A stretch of DNA of 64,000 bases from Zeus faber (GCA_960531495.1 CAUIJY010000071.1:1302001-1366000), one strand, 5' to 3'. Shown: positions 14,590 to 27,918, numbered from the stretch's first letter. The notes: a model not told the origin generated them from the letters alone. Translations and numbers: made by a program.

Positions 14590-15640
14590 AAAGAAAGATT
14601 GACAGACAGAAAGATTGAAAGAAAGAATGAAAGAAAGATTGAAAGAAAGAATGAAAGAAAGATTGAAAGTTTGAAAGAAAGATTGAAAGAAAGATTTAAA
14701 GAAAGATTGAAAGACTGAAAGAAAGAATGAAAGGCAGATTGAAAGAAAGATTGAAAGTAAGAAAGATTGAAAGAAAGAATGAAAGAAAGATTGAAAGATT
14801 GCAAGAAAGAATGAAAGAAATATTGAAAGATTGAAATATTGAAAGAAAGAATGAAAGAAAGATTGAAAGATTGAAAGAAAGATTGAAAGAAAGATTGAAA
14901 GTTTGAAAGAAAGATTGAAAGAAAGATTTAAAGAAAGAAAGAAAGATTGAAAGAAAGATTGACAGACAGAAAGATTGAAAGAAAGAATGAAAGAAAGATT
15001 GAAAGAAAGAATGAAAGAAAGATTGAAAGTTTGAAAGAAAGATTGAAAGAAAGATTTAAAGAAAGATTGAAAGACTGAAAGAAAGAATGAAAGGCAGATT
15101 GAAAGAAAGATTGAAAGTAAGAAAGATTGAAAGAAAGAATGAAAGAAAGATTGAAAGATTGCAAGAAAGAATGAAAGAAATATTGAAAGATTGAAATATT
15201 GAAAGAAAGAATGAAAGAAAGATTGAAAGATTGAAAGAAAGATTGAAAGAAAGATTGAAAGTTTGAAAGATAGATTGAAAGAAAGATTTAAAGAAAGAAA
15301 GAAAGATTGAAAGAAAGATTGACAGACAGAAAGATTGAAAGAAAGAATGAAAGAAAGATTGAAAGAAAGAATGAAAGAAAGATTGAAAGTTTGAAAGAAA
15401 GATTGAAAGAAAGATTTCAAGAAAGATTGAAAGACTGAAAGAAAAAATGAAAGGCAGATTGAAAGAAAGATTGAAAGTAAGAAAGATTGAAAGAAAGAAT
15501 GAAAGAAAGATTGAAAGATTGCAAGAAAGAATGAAAGAAATATTGAAAGATTGAAATATTGAAAGAAAGAATGAAAGAAAGATTGAAAGATTGAAAGAAA
15601 GATTGAAAGAAAGATTGAAAGATTGAAATAAAGATTGAAA
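14590..15640. repeat. Exact 360-bp higher-order repeat, about three copies in the purine array
   Basis: Rare landmarks recur at exactly 360-bp spacing: the GACAGACAG word at about 14601, 14961 and 15321, and the GAATGAAAGGCAG word at about 14725, 15085 and 15445. Whole 60-base lines are identical at 14701 and 15061, and differ by one base at 15421. This is the most homogeneous block in the array and looks like a recent amplification. Confidence 0.85.
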
Positions 15641-18600
15641 GTTTGAAAGAAAGATTGAAAGAAAGATTTAAAGAAAGAAAGAAAGATTGAAAGAAAGATT
15701 GATAGAAAGATTGAAAGAAAGAATGAAACAAAGATTGAAATAAAGAATGAAAGAAAGATTGAAAGAAAGATTGAAAGAAAGAAAGATTGAAAGATTGAAT
15801 GATTGAAAGAAAGACTGAAAGAAAGAATGACGGACAGAAAGATTGAAAGAAAGAATGAAAGAAACATTGAAAGATTAAACAATTGAAAGAAAAATTGCAA
15901 GAAAGATGGAAAGTAAGATTGAAAGAAATAAAGATTGAAAGAAATAACAAAAGAAAGATTGAAAGAAAAAATGAAAGATAGAAAAATTGAAAGTAAGAAA
16001 GATTGAAAGAATGAAAGAAAGATTGATAGAAAGATTGAAAGATTGAAATAAAGATTGAAAGTTTGAAAGAAAGATTGAAAGAAAGAAAGAAAGATTGAAA
16101 GAAAGATTGAAAGAAAGAATGAAACAAAGATTGAAATAAAGAATGAAAGAAAGATTGAAAGAAAGATTGAAAGAAAGAATGACGGACAGAAAGATTGAAA
16201 GAAAGAATGAAAGAAAGATTGAAAAAAAGATTGAAAGACTGAAAGAAAGAATGAAAGAAACATTGAAAGATTAAACAATTGAAAGAAAGATTGCAAGAAA
16301 GATGGAAAGCAAGATTGAAAGAAATAAAGATTGAAAGAAATAACAAAAGAAAGATTGAAAGAAATAATGAAAGATAGAAAAATTGAAAGTAAGAAAGATT
16401 GAAAGAATGAATGAAAGAAAGATTGAAAGATTGAAATATTGAAAGAAAGATTGAATGTTTGAAAAAAGATTGAAAGTATTAAAAATCGAAAGAAATATTC
16501 AAAGAAAGATTGAAAGATTGAAAGAAAGAATGAAAGAACGATTGAAATAAAGAATGAATGAATGAAAGAAAGAATGAAAGATTAAACAATTGAAAGAAAG
16601 ATTGCAAGAAAGATTGAAAAAAGAAATATTGAAAGAAAGAATGAAAGAAAGATTGAAAGAAAGTTGGAAAGAAAGATTGAAAGAAAGAAAGATTGAAAGA
16701 AATAATGAAAGAAAGATAGAACGATTGGAAGAAATATTGAAAGATAGAAAAATTGAAAGTAAGAAAGATTGAAAGAAAGAATGATAACAAGATTGAAAGA
16801 TTGAAAGAAAGAATTAAAGAAAGATTGAAAGATTGAAATATTGAAAGATAGAATGAACGAAAGATTGAAAGATTGAAAGAAAGATTGAAAGAAAGATTGA
16901 AAGATTGAAAGATTGAAAGAAAGATTGAATGTTTGAAAGAAAGATTGAAAGAAAGATTTAAAGAAAGAAAGATTGAAAGAAATATTGAAAGAAAGATTGA
17001 AAGATTGAAAGAAAGATTGGAAGATTAAAAGATTGAAATAATGATTGAAAGTTTGAAAGAAAGATTGAAAGAACGATTTAAAGAAAGAAAGATTGAAAGT
17101 AAGAAAGATTGAAAGAAATATTGAAAGAAAGATTGAAAGATTGAAAGAAAGATTGAAAGAAAGAATGAAAGAAAGATTGAAAGAAAGATTGAAAAAAAGA
17201 AAGATTGAAAAAAAGAAAGATTGAAAGACTGAAGGAAAGAATAAAAGAAAGATTGAAAGAAAGATTGAAAGAAAGATTGAAAGAAAGATTGAAAGATTGA
17301 AAGATTGAAAGAAAGAATGAAAAATTGAAAGAAAGAATGAAAGAACGATTGAAAGAAAGAATGAAAGAATGAAAGAAAGATTGAAAGATTGAAAGAAATA
17401 TTGAAAGAAAGAGAGAATGAAAGATTGAAAGATTGAAAGAAAGATTGAAAGTAATAAAGATTGAAAGAAAAAATGAAAGAAAAATTGAAAGATTGAAAGA
17501 TTGAAAGAAAGATTTAAAGAAAGATTGAAAGACTGAAAGAAAGAATAAATAAAAGAATTAAAGAAAGATTGAAAGATTTATTGATTGAAAGAAAGAATGA
17601 AAGAAAGATTGAAAGATCTAAAGAACGATTGAAAGAAAGATTGAAGGATTGAAAGATTGAAATAAAGATTGAAAGTTTGAAAGAAAGATTAAAAGAAAGA
17701 TTTAAAGAAAGAAAGATTGAAAGAAATATTGAAAGAAAGATTGAAAGAAATAACAAAAGAAAGATTGAAAGAAAGAATGAAAGAAAGATTGAACGATTGG
17801 AAGAAATATTGAAAGAAAGATAGATTGAAAGTAAGATAGATTGAAAGAAAGAATGAAAGAAAGAATGAAAGATTTAAAGAAAGAATGAAAGAAAGATTGA
17901 AACATTGAAACATTGAAAGAAAGAATGAAAAAGATTGAAAGATTGAAAGAAAGATTGAAAGAAAGATTGAAAGACTGAAAGAAACAAAGATTGAAATAAA
18001 GAATGAAAGAAATATTGAAAGAAAGATTGAAAGAAAGAAAGATTGAATGATTGAATGATTGAATGATTGAAAGAAAGAATGACGGACAGAAAGATTGAAA
18101 GAAAGAATGAAAGAAAGATTGAGAAAAAGATTGAAAGACTGAAAGAAAGAATGAAAGAAACATTGAAAGATTAAACAATTGAAAGAAAGATTGCAAGAAA
18201 AATGGAAAGAATGAAAGATTGAAATAATAATTGAAAGTTTGAAAGAAAGATTGAAAGAAAGATTTAAAGAAAGAAAGATTGAAAGAAATATTGAAAGAAA
18301 GATTGAAAGAAATAAAAGAAAGATTGAAAGAAAGAATGAAAGAAAGATTGAACGATTGGAAGAAATATTGAAAGAAAGATAGATTGAAAGTAAGATAGAT
18401 TGAAAGAAAGAATGAAAGAAAGATTGAAAGATTTAAAGAAAGAATGAAAGAAAGATTGAAAGATTGAAATATTGAAAAAAAGAATGAAAGAAAGATTGAA
18501 AGATTGAAAGAAAGATTGAAAGAAAGATTGAAAGACTGAAAGAAACAAAGATTGAATTAAAGAATGAAAGAAAGATTGAAAGAAAGAAAGATTGAATGAT

Positions 18601-21600
18601 TGAATGATTGAAAGAAAGACTGAAAGAAAGAATGACGGACAGAAAGATTGAAAGAAAGAATGATAGAAAGATTGAAAAAAAGATTGAAAGACTGAAAGAA
18701 AGAATGAAAGAAACATTGAAAGATTAAACAATTGAAAGAAAGATTGCAAGAAAAATGGAAAGAATGAAAGATTGAAATAATGATTGAAAGTTTGAAAGAA
18801 AGTTTGAAAGAGAGATTTAAACAAAGAAAGATTGAAAGTAAGAATGATAGAAAGAATGAATGAAAGAAATATTGAAAGATTGAAAGAAAGAATGACAGAA
18901 AGATTGAAAGATTGAAATATTGAAAGAAAGATTGAATGTTTGAAAAAAGATTGAAAGTATTAAAGATCGAAAGAAATATTTAAAGAAAGATTGAAAGATT
19001 GAAAGAAAGAATGAAAGATTAAACAATTGAAAGAAAGATTGGAAGAAAGATTGAAAAAAGAAATATTGAAAGAAAGAATGAAAGAAAGATTGAAAGAAAG
19101 TTGGAAAGAAAGATTGAAAGAAAGAAAGATTGAAACAAATAATGAAAGAAAGATTGAACGATTGGAAGAAATATTGAAAGATAGAAAAATTGAAAGTAAG
19201 AAAGAATGAAAGCAAGATTGAAAGATTGAAAGAAAGAATGAAAGAAAGATTGAAAGATAGATTGAAAAAAAGATTGAAAGACTGAAAGAAAGAATGAAAG
19301 AAAGATTGAAAGATAGATGAAAGAAAGATTTATAGAAAGAAAGATTGAAAGAAATAACAAAAGAAAGATTGAAAGATTGGAAGAAATATTGAAAGATAGA
19401 AAAATTGAAAGTAAGAAAGATTGAAAGAAAGAATGAAAGAAAGATTGAAAGAAAGAATGAAAGAAAGATTGAAAGATTGAAATATTGAAAGATAGAATGA
19501 GAGAAAGATTGAAAGATTGAAAGAAAGATTGAAAGAAAGATTGAAAGATTGAAAGAAAGATTGAATGTTTGAAAGAAAGATTGAAAGAAAGATTTAAAGA
19601 AAGAAAGATTGAAAGAAATATTGAAAGAAAGATTGAAAGATTGAAAGAAAGATTGAAAGATTGAAAGATTGAAATAATGATTGAAAGTTTGAAAGAAAGA
19701 TTTAAAGAAAGAAAGATTGAAAGTAAGAAAGATTGAAATAAATATTGAAAGAAAGATTGAAAGATTGAAAGAAAGATTGAAAGAAAGAATGAAAGAAAGA
19801 TTGAAAGAAAGATTGAAAAAAAGAAAGATTGAAAGAAAGATTGAAAGACTGAAGGAAAGAATGAAAGAAAGATTGAAAGAAAGATTGAAAGAAAGATTGA
19901 AAGAAAGAAAGAATGAAAGAAAGATTGAAAGATTGAAAGATTGAAAGAAAGAATGAAAAATTTAAAGAAGGAATGAAAGAACGATTGAAAGAAAGAATGA
20001 AAGAAAGATTGAAAGATTGAAAGAAATATTGAAAGAAAGAGAGAATGAAAGTAAGAAAGATTGAAAGAAAGATTGAAAGTAATAAAGATTGAAAGAAAGA
20101 ATGAAAGAAAAATTGAAAGATTGATAGATTGAAAGAAAGATTGAAAGAAAGATATAAAGAAAGATTGAAAGACTGAAAGAAAGAATGAATAAAAGAATTA
20201 AAGAAAGATTGAAAGATTGAAAGAAAGATTGAAAGAAAGAAAGATTTATAGAAAGAATGAAAGAAAGATTGAAAAAAGAAAGAAAGATTGAAAGAAATAT
20301 TGAAAGATTGAAAGAAAGAATGAAAGAAAGATTGAAAAAAGATTGAAAAAAAGAAATATTGAAAGAAAGATTGAAAGAAATATTGAAAGACTGAAGGAAA
20401 GAATGAAAGAAAGATGGAAAGAAAGATTGAATGAAAGAAAGATTGAAAGTAAGAAAGATTGAAAGAAATATTGAAAGAAAGATTGAAAGATTGAAAGAAA
20501 GAATGAAAGAAAGATTGAAAGATTGAAAGATTGAAAGAAAGAATGAAAGAAAGAGTGAAAGATTGAAAGAAAAATTGAAAGAAAGATTGAAAGATTGAAA
20601 GATTGAAAGAAAGATTGAAAGTTTGAAAGAAATATTGAAAGACTGAAAGAAAGATTGCAAGAAAGATTGAAAAAAGAAAGAAGGATTGAAAGATTCAATG
20701 AAAGAAAGATTGAAAGATTAAAAGAAAGAATGAAAGAAAGATTGAAAAATTGAAAGATTGAAAGAAAGACTAAAAGAAAGAAAGAACGATTGAAAGAAAG
20801 ATTGAAAGAAAGAAAGATTGTAAGAAAGATTGAAATAAAGAAAGAAAGAAAGATTGAAAGAAAGATTGAAAGAAAGATTGAAAGACTGAAAGAAAGAATG
20901 AAAGAAAGATTGAAAGTTTGAAAGAAAGAATGAAAGAAAGATTGAAAGATTAAACAATTGAAAGAAAGATTGCAAGAAAGATTGAAAAAAGAAAGATTGA
21001 AAGAAATAATGAAAGAAAGATTGAACGATTGGAAGAAATATTGAAAAATAGAAAAATTGAAAGTAAGAAAGATTGAAAGAAATAATGAAAGAAAGATTGA
21101 AAGATTGAAAGAAAGAATGAAAGAAAGATTGAAAGATTGAAATATTGAAAGATAGAATGAAAGAAAGATTGAAAGAAAGATTGAAAGAAAGATTGAAAGA
21201 AAGATTGAATGTTTGAAAGAAAGATTGAAAGAAAGATTGAAAGAAAGAAAGATTGAAAGAAATAATGAAAGAAAGATTGAACGATTGGAAGAAATATTGA
21301 AAGATAGAAAAATTGAAAGTAAGAAAGATTGAAAGAAATAATGAAACAAAGATTGAAAGATTGAAAGAAAGAATGAAAGAAAGATTGAAAGATTGAAATA
21401 TTGAAAGATAGAATGAAAGAAAGATTGAAAGATTGAAAGAAAGATTGAAAGATTGAAAGATTGAAAGAAAGATTGAATGTTTGAAAGAAAGATTGAAAGA
21501 AAGATTGAAAGAAAGAAAGATTGAAAGAAAGAATGAAAGAAAGATTGAAAGATAGATGGAAAGAAAGATTGAAAGAAAGAAAGATTGAAAGAATAACAAA

Positions 21601-22689
21601 AGAAAGATTGAAAGATTGGAAGAAATATTGAAAGATAGAAAAATTGAAAGAAAGAAAGATTGAAAAAAAGAATTAAAGAAAGATTGAAAGATTGAAAGAA
21701 AGAATGAAAGAAAGATTGAAAGATTGAAATATTGAAAGAAAGAATGAAAGAAAGATTGAAAGATTGAAATAAAGATTGAAAGTTTGAAAGAAAGATTGAA
21801 AGAAAGATTTAAAGAAAGAAAGATTGAAAGAAATATTGAAAGAAAGATTGAAAGATTGAAAGAAAGATTGAAAGAAAGAATGAAAGAAAGATTGAACGAT
21901 TGAAATATTGAAATAAAGAATGAAAGTTTGAAAGAAAGATTGAAAGAAAGTTTTAAAGAAAGAAAGATTGAAAGTAAAAAAGATTGAAAGAAATATTGAA
22001 AGAAAGATTGAAAGATTGAAAAAAAGAATAAAAGAAAGATTGAAAGAATGAAAGAAAGATTGAAATAAATAATGAAAGAAAGATTGAAAGAAGGAATGAA
22101 AGAATGAAAGAAAGATTGAAATATTGAAAGAAAGAACGATTGAAAGATTGAAAGAAAGAATGAAAGATTGAAAGAAAGATTGAAAGATTGAAAGAAAGAT
22201 TGAAAAAATGAAAGATTGAAAGAAAGAATAAAAGAAAGATTGAAAGAACGATTGAAAGATTGAAAGAAAGAATGAAAGAAAGATTAAAGGAAGGAATGAA
22301 AGAATGAAAGAAAGATTGAAAGATTGAAAGAAATATTGAAAGGAAGAAAGATTGAAAGTAAGAAAGATTGAAAGATTAAAAAAAAGAATAAAAGAAAGAT
22401 TGAAAGATTGAAAAAAAGATTGAACGAAATAATGAAAGAAAGATTGAAAGAAATAATGAAAGAAGGAATGAAAGAATGAAAGAAAGATTGAAAGAAATAT
22501 TGAACGTAAGAAAGATTGAAAAAAAGAATGAATAAAAGATTGAAAGAAAGATTGAAAAAAAGAAAGATTTAAAGAAATATTGAAAGAAAAATTTAAACAA
22601 AGATTGAAAGACTGAAAGAAAGATTGAAAGAAAGAATGAAAGAATGAAAGAATGAAAGAAAGATTGAAAGAAAGATTGAAAGAAAGAAC

Positions 22690-25500
22690 GATTGAAAGTC
22701 ATATAAATTGAAAGAAAGAATGAAAGAAAGATTGAAAGATTAAATGATTGAAAGAAAGATTGAAAGAAATAATGGAAGAAGTAATGAAAGAATGAAAGAA
22801 AGATTGAAAGAAATACTGAAAGTAAGAAAGATTGAAAAAAAGAATGAAAGAAAGATTGAAAGAAATATTGAAAGAAAAATTTAAAGAAAGATTGAAAGAT
22901 TGAAAGAAAGATTGAAAAAAAGAATAAAAGAAAGATTGAAAGATTGAAAGAAAGATTGAAATAAATAATGAAAGAAAGATTAAAGGAAGGAATGAAAGAA
23001 TGAAAGAAAGAAAGATTGAAAGATTGAAAAAAAGATTGAAAGAAATAATGAAAGAAAGATTGAAAGAAATAATGAAAGAAGGAATGAAAGAATGAAAGAA
23101 AGATTGAAAGAAATATTGAAAGTAAGAAAGATTGAAAAAAAGAATGAAAGAAAGATTGAAAGAAAGATTGAAAAAAAGAAAGATTTGAAGAAATATTGAA
23201 AGAAAAATTTAAACAAAGATTGAAAGACTGAAAGAAAGATTGAAAGAAAGAATGAAAGAATGAAAGAATGAAAGAAAGATTGAAAGAAAGATTGAAAGAA
23301 AGAAAGATTGAAAGTCATATAAATTGAAAGAAAGAATGAAAGAAAGATTGAAAGAAAGAATGAAAGAAAGATTGAAAGAAAGAATGAAAGAAAGAAAGAT
23401 TGAAAGTCATTTAAATAGAAAGAAAGAATGAAAGAAAGATTGAACGATTGAAAGAAAGATTGAAAGAAAGGATGAAAGACAGATTGAAAGAAAGAATGAA
23501 AGAAAGATTGAAAGAAAGAATGAAAGAATGAAAAAAAGATATAAAGATTGAAAGAAATATTGAAAGAAAGAAAGATTGAAAGTAATAAAAATTGAAAGAA
23601 AGACTGAAAGAAAGATTGAAAGTAAGAAAGATTGAAAGAAAGATTGAAAGAAAGATTGATAGAAAGATTGAAAGATTGAAAGAAAGATTGAAATAAATAA
23701 TGAAAGAAAGATTAAAGGAAGGAATGAAAGAATGAAAGAAAGATTGAAAGATTGAATGAAATATTGAAAGAAAGAAAGATTGAAAGTAAGAAAGATTGAA
23801 AGATTAAAAAAAAGAGTAAAAGAAAGATTGAAAGATTGAAAAAAAGATTGAACGAAATAATGAAAGAAAGATTGAAAGAAATAATGAAAGATTGAAAGAA
23901 AGAATGAAAGACAGATTGAAAGAAAGAATGAAAGAAAGATTGAAAGAAAGAATGAAAGAATGAAAAAAAGATTTAAAGATTGAAAGAAGTATTGAAAGAA
24001 AGAAAGATTGAAAGTAATGAAAATTGAAAGAAAGACTGAAAGAAAGATTGAAAGTAAGAAAGATTGAAAAAAAGATTGAAAAGAAAGATTGATAGAAAGA
24101 TTGAAAGATTGAAAGAAAGATTGAAAAAAACAATAAAAGAAAGATTGAAAGATTGAAAGAACGATTGAAATAAATAATGAAAGAAAGATTGAAGGAAGGA
24201 ATGAAAGAATGAAAGAAAGATTGAAAGATTGAAAGATTGAAAGAAATATTGAAAGAAAGAAAAATTGAAAGTAAGAAAGATTGAAAGATTGAAATAAAGA
24301 ATAAAAGAAAGATTGAAAGATTGAAAAAAAGATTGAAAGAAATAATGAAAGAAATAATGAAAGAAGGAATGAAAGAATGAAAGAAAGATTGAAAGAAATA
24401 TTGAAAGTAAGAAAGATTGAAAAAAAGAATGAAAGAAAGATTGAAAGAAAGATTGAAAAAAAGAAAGATTTAAAGAAATATTGAAAGAAAAATTTAAACA
24501 AAGATTGAAAGACTGAAAGAAAGATTGAAAGAAAGAATGAAAGAATTAAAGAAAGATTGAAAGAAAGATTGAAAGAAAGAAAGATTGAAAGTCATATAAA
24601 TTGAAAGAAAGAATGAAAGAAAGATTGAACGATTGAAAGAAAGATTGAAAGAAAGAAAGATTGAAAGAAAGAATGAAAGACAGATTGAAAGAAAGAATGA
24701 AAGAAAGATTGAAAGAAAGAATGAAAGAATGAAAAAAAGATTTAAAGATTGGAAGAAATATTGAAAGAAAGAAAGATTGAAAGTAATAAAAATTTAAAGA
24801 AAGAATGAAAGAAAGATTGAAAGTAAGAAAGATTGAAAGAAAGATTGAAAGAAAGATTGATAGAAAGATTGAAAGATTGAAAGATTGAAAGAAAGATTGA
24901 AAAAAAGAATAAAAGAAAGATTGAAAGATTGAAAAAAAGATTGAAAGAAATAATGAAAGAAAGATTGAAAGAAATAATGAAAGAAGGAATGAAAGAATGA
25001 AAGAAAGATTGAAAGAAATATTGAAAGTAAGAAAGATTGAAAAAAAGAATGAAAGAAAGATTGAAAGAAAGATTGAAAAAAAGAAAGATTTAAAGAAATA
25101 TTGAAAGAAAAATTTAAACAAAGATTGAAAGACTGAAAGAAAGATTGAAAGAAAGAATGAAAGAATGAAAGAATGAAAGAAAGATTGAAAGAAAGAAAGA
25201 TTGAAAGTCATATAAATTGAAAGAAAGAATGAAAGAAAGATTGAAAGAAATAATGAAAGAAGGAATGAAAGAATGAAAGAAAGATTGAAAGAAATATTGA
25301 AAGTAAGAAAGATTGAAAAAAAGAATGAAAGAAAGATTGAAAGAAAGATTGAAAAAAAGAAAGATTTAAAGAAATATTGAAAGAAAAATTTAAACAAAGA
25401 TTGAAAGACTGAAAGAAAGATTGAAAGAAAGAATGAAAGAATGAAAGAAAGATTGAAAGAAAGATTGAAAGAAAGAAAGATTGAAAGTCATATAAATTGA
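22690..25500. repeat. Distal-domain higher-order repeat marked by GTCATATAAATTG
   Basis: The marker lies at about 22698, 23314, 24591, 25207 and 25487, with a variant GTCATTTAAATAG at 23406. Two of the spacings are the same, 616 bp (22698-23314 and 24591-25207), and the two pairs are 1893 bp apart. The flanking order of GGAATG, GAAATACTG/GAAATATTG and AAATTTAAACAAAG words is kept. This suggests block duplication in the distal domain. Confidence 0.6.
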
Positions 25501-25956
25501 AAGAAAGAATGAAAGAAAGATTGAAAGATTAAATGATTGAAAGAAAGATTGAAAGAAATAATGGAAGAAGGAATGAAAGAATGAAAGAAAGATTGAAAGA
25601 AATACTGAAAGTAAGAAAGATTGAAAAAAAGAATGAAAGAAAGATTGAAAGAAAGATGGAAAAAAAGAAAGATTGAAAGAAATATTGAAAGAAAAATTTA
25701 AAGAAAGATTGAAAGATTGAAAGCAAGATTGAAAAAAAGAATGAAAGAAAGATTAAAAGATTGAAAGAAAGATTGAAATAAATAATGAAAGAAAGATTAA
25801 AGGAAGGAATGAAAGAATGAAAGAAAGATTGAACGATTGAAAGAAAGATTGAAAGAAAGAAAGATTGAAAGAAAGAATGAAAGACAGATTGAAAGAAAGA
25901 ATGAAAGAAAGATTGAAAGAAAGAATGAAAGAATGAAAAAAAGATTTAAACATTGA

Positions 25957-27640
25957 AAGAAATATTGAAAGAAAGAAAAATTGAAAGTAATAAAAATTTA
26001 AAGAAAGAATGAAAGAAAGATTGAAAGTAAGAAAGATTGAAAGAAAGATTGAAAGAAAGATTGATAGAAAGATTGAAAGATTGAAAGAAAGATTAAAAAA
26101 AAGAATAAAAGAAAGATTGAAAGAATGAAAGAAAGATTGAAATAAATAATGAAAGAAAGATTGAAAGAAGGAATGAAAGAATGAAAGAAAGATTGAAAGA
26201 TTGAAAGAAATATTGAAAGAAAGAACGATTGAAAGATTGAAAGAAAGAATGAAAGATTGAAAGAAAGATTGAAAAAATGAAAGATTGAAAGAAAGAATAA
26301 AAGAAAGATTGAAAGAACGATTGAAAGATTGAAAGACAGAATGAAAGATTGAAAGAAACATTGAAAGAAAGATTGAAAGATTGAAAGAAAGAATGAAAGA
26401 GAGATTGAAAGATTGAATGAAAGATTGAAAGATCGATTGAAAGATTGAAAGATTGAAAGAAAGATTGAAAGAAAGATTGAAAGTTTGAAAGAAAGATTTA
26501 AAGAAAGATTGAAATATTGAAAGAGAGAAAGATTAAAAGTAAGAAAGATTGAAAGAAAGAATGAAAGAAAGATTGAATGATTGAAAGATTGAAAGAAAGA
26601 TTGAAAGAAAGAAAGATTGAAAGAAAGAATGAAAGAATGAAAGAAAGAATGAAAGAAAGATTGAAAGAAATATTGAAAGAAAGAAAGATTGAAAGTAAGA
26701 AAGATTGAAAGAAAGAATGAAAGAAAGATTGAAAGAAAGATTGAAAGAAAGATTGAAAGAAAGAATGAAAGAAAGATTGAAAGAAAGAATGAAAGAATGA
26801 AAAAAAGATTTAAAGATTGAAAGAAATATTGAAAGAAAGAAAAATTGAAAGTAATAAAAATTTAAAGAAAGAATGAAAGAAAGATTGAAAGTAAGAAAGA
26901 TTGAAAGAAAGATTGAAAGAAAGATTGATAGAAAGATTGAAAGATTGAAAGAAAGATTAAAAAAAAGAATAAAAGAAAGATTGAAAGAATGAAAGAAAGA
27001 TTGAAATAAATAATGAAAGAAAGATTGAAAGAAGGAATGAAAGAATGAAAGAAAGATTGAAAGATTGAAAGAAATATTGAAAGAAAGAACGATTGAAAGA
27101 TTGAAAGAAAGAATGAAAGATTGAAAGAAAGATTGAAAGATTGAAAGAAAGATTGAAAAAATGAAAGATTGAAAGAAAGAATAAAAGAAAGATTGAAAGA
27201 ACGATTGAAAGATTGAAAGACAGAATGAAAGATTGAAAGAAACATTGAAAGAAAGATTGAAAGATTGAAAGAAAGAATGAAAGAGAGATTGAAAGATTGA
27301 ATGAAAGATTGAAAGATCGATTGAAAGATTGAAAGATTGAAAGAAAGATTGAAAGAAAGATTGAAAGTTTGAAAGAAAGATTTAAAGAAAGATTGAAATA
27401 TTGAAAGAGAGAAAGATTAAAAGTAAGAAAGATTGAAAGAAAGAATGAAAGAAAGATTGAATGATTGAAAGATTGAAAGAAAGATTGAAAGAAAGAATGA
27501 AAGAATGAAAGAAAGAATGAAAGAAAGATTGAAAGAAATATTGAAAGAAAGAAAGATTGAAAGTAAGAAAGATTGAAAGAAAGAATGAAAGAAAGATTGA
27601 AAGAAAGATTGAAAGAAAGATTGAACGACTGAAAGAAAGA
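25957..27640. repeat. Two-copy higher-order repeat, offset 864-884 bp, at the distal end of the purine array
   Basis: GAAATATTGAAAGAAAGAAA followed by an AATTGAAAGTAATAAAAATT segment begins at about 25957 and 26821 (offset 864). GATCGATTG lies at 26431 and 27315, and GAGAGAAAGATTAAAAG at about 26523 and 27407 (offset 884). The change of offset within the block means a 20-bp indel separates the copies. The second copy runs nearly to the end of the array. Confidence 0.7.
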
Positions 27641-27804
27641 ATGAAAGAAAGATTGAAAGAAAGATTGAAAGAAAGATTGAAAGAAAGATTGAACGACTGA
27701 AAGAAAGAATGAAAGAAAGATTGAAAGATAGATTGAAAGAAAGAAAGAAAAATTGAAAGAAAGATTGAAAGAACGATTGAAATAAAGGAGAACGAAAGAA
27801 AGGT

Positions 27805-27918
27805 TGATCCATTAACATCAGCACAACCCCATTGTGTTTATTGTTCTATGATAAGATTGAAAGAAAGATTGAAAATAAGATTGAAAGAAACAAAGATTGA
27901 AAGAAAGATTTAAAAAAA
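27805..27918. repeat. Array coda: unique interruption followed by a short return of the purine repeat
   Basis: After GGTTGATCC the repeat is broken by about 50 bases of ordinary mixed sequence (27806-27855) and then resumes as GATTGAAAGAAAGATTG words to about 27918, ending in GATTTAAAAAAAATG. The true array edge is therefore frayed rather than clean. Confidence 0.8.

Larger units (their letters stand above)
1191..27804. repeat. 26.6-kb purine-rich tandem array built from GAAA and GATT/GAATG words
   Basis: The + strand is an almost unbroken run of GAAA tetramers punctuated by GATT, GAATG, GTTTG, GACTG and GATTTA variants, giving local periods of 4, 8 and 12 bp. C is very rare and occurs mainly in GAACGATT, GACTG, GACAG and GCAAG variants. 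Both strands carry long open frames because stop codons are scarce in the unit; the minus strand reads as runs of Ser, Phe, Leu, Asn, Ile and Gln. These frames switch with every 8-bp word, have no domain and are not genes. Two domains differ in marker words: about 1191-22000 carries ATTAAACAATTG, and about 22000-27800 carries GTCATATAAATTG and GGAATGAAAGAATG. Confidence 0.97.

Noticed and set aside
1191-27804. CRISPR-like or telomeric array
   Set aside because: There are no constant repeats with unique spacers and no TTAGGG. The unit is a simple purine repeat in a vertebrate context.
1104-27824. Dozens of long minus-strand frames (up to 642 codons) of Ser, Phe, Leu, Asn, Ile and Gln repeats, plus Lys/Glu/Arg-rich + frames
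   Set aside because: They follow from the stop-poor 12-bp period of the purine repeat, switch frame at each 8-bp word, and have no domain or promoter. They are not genes.
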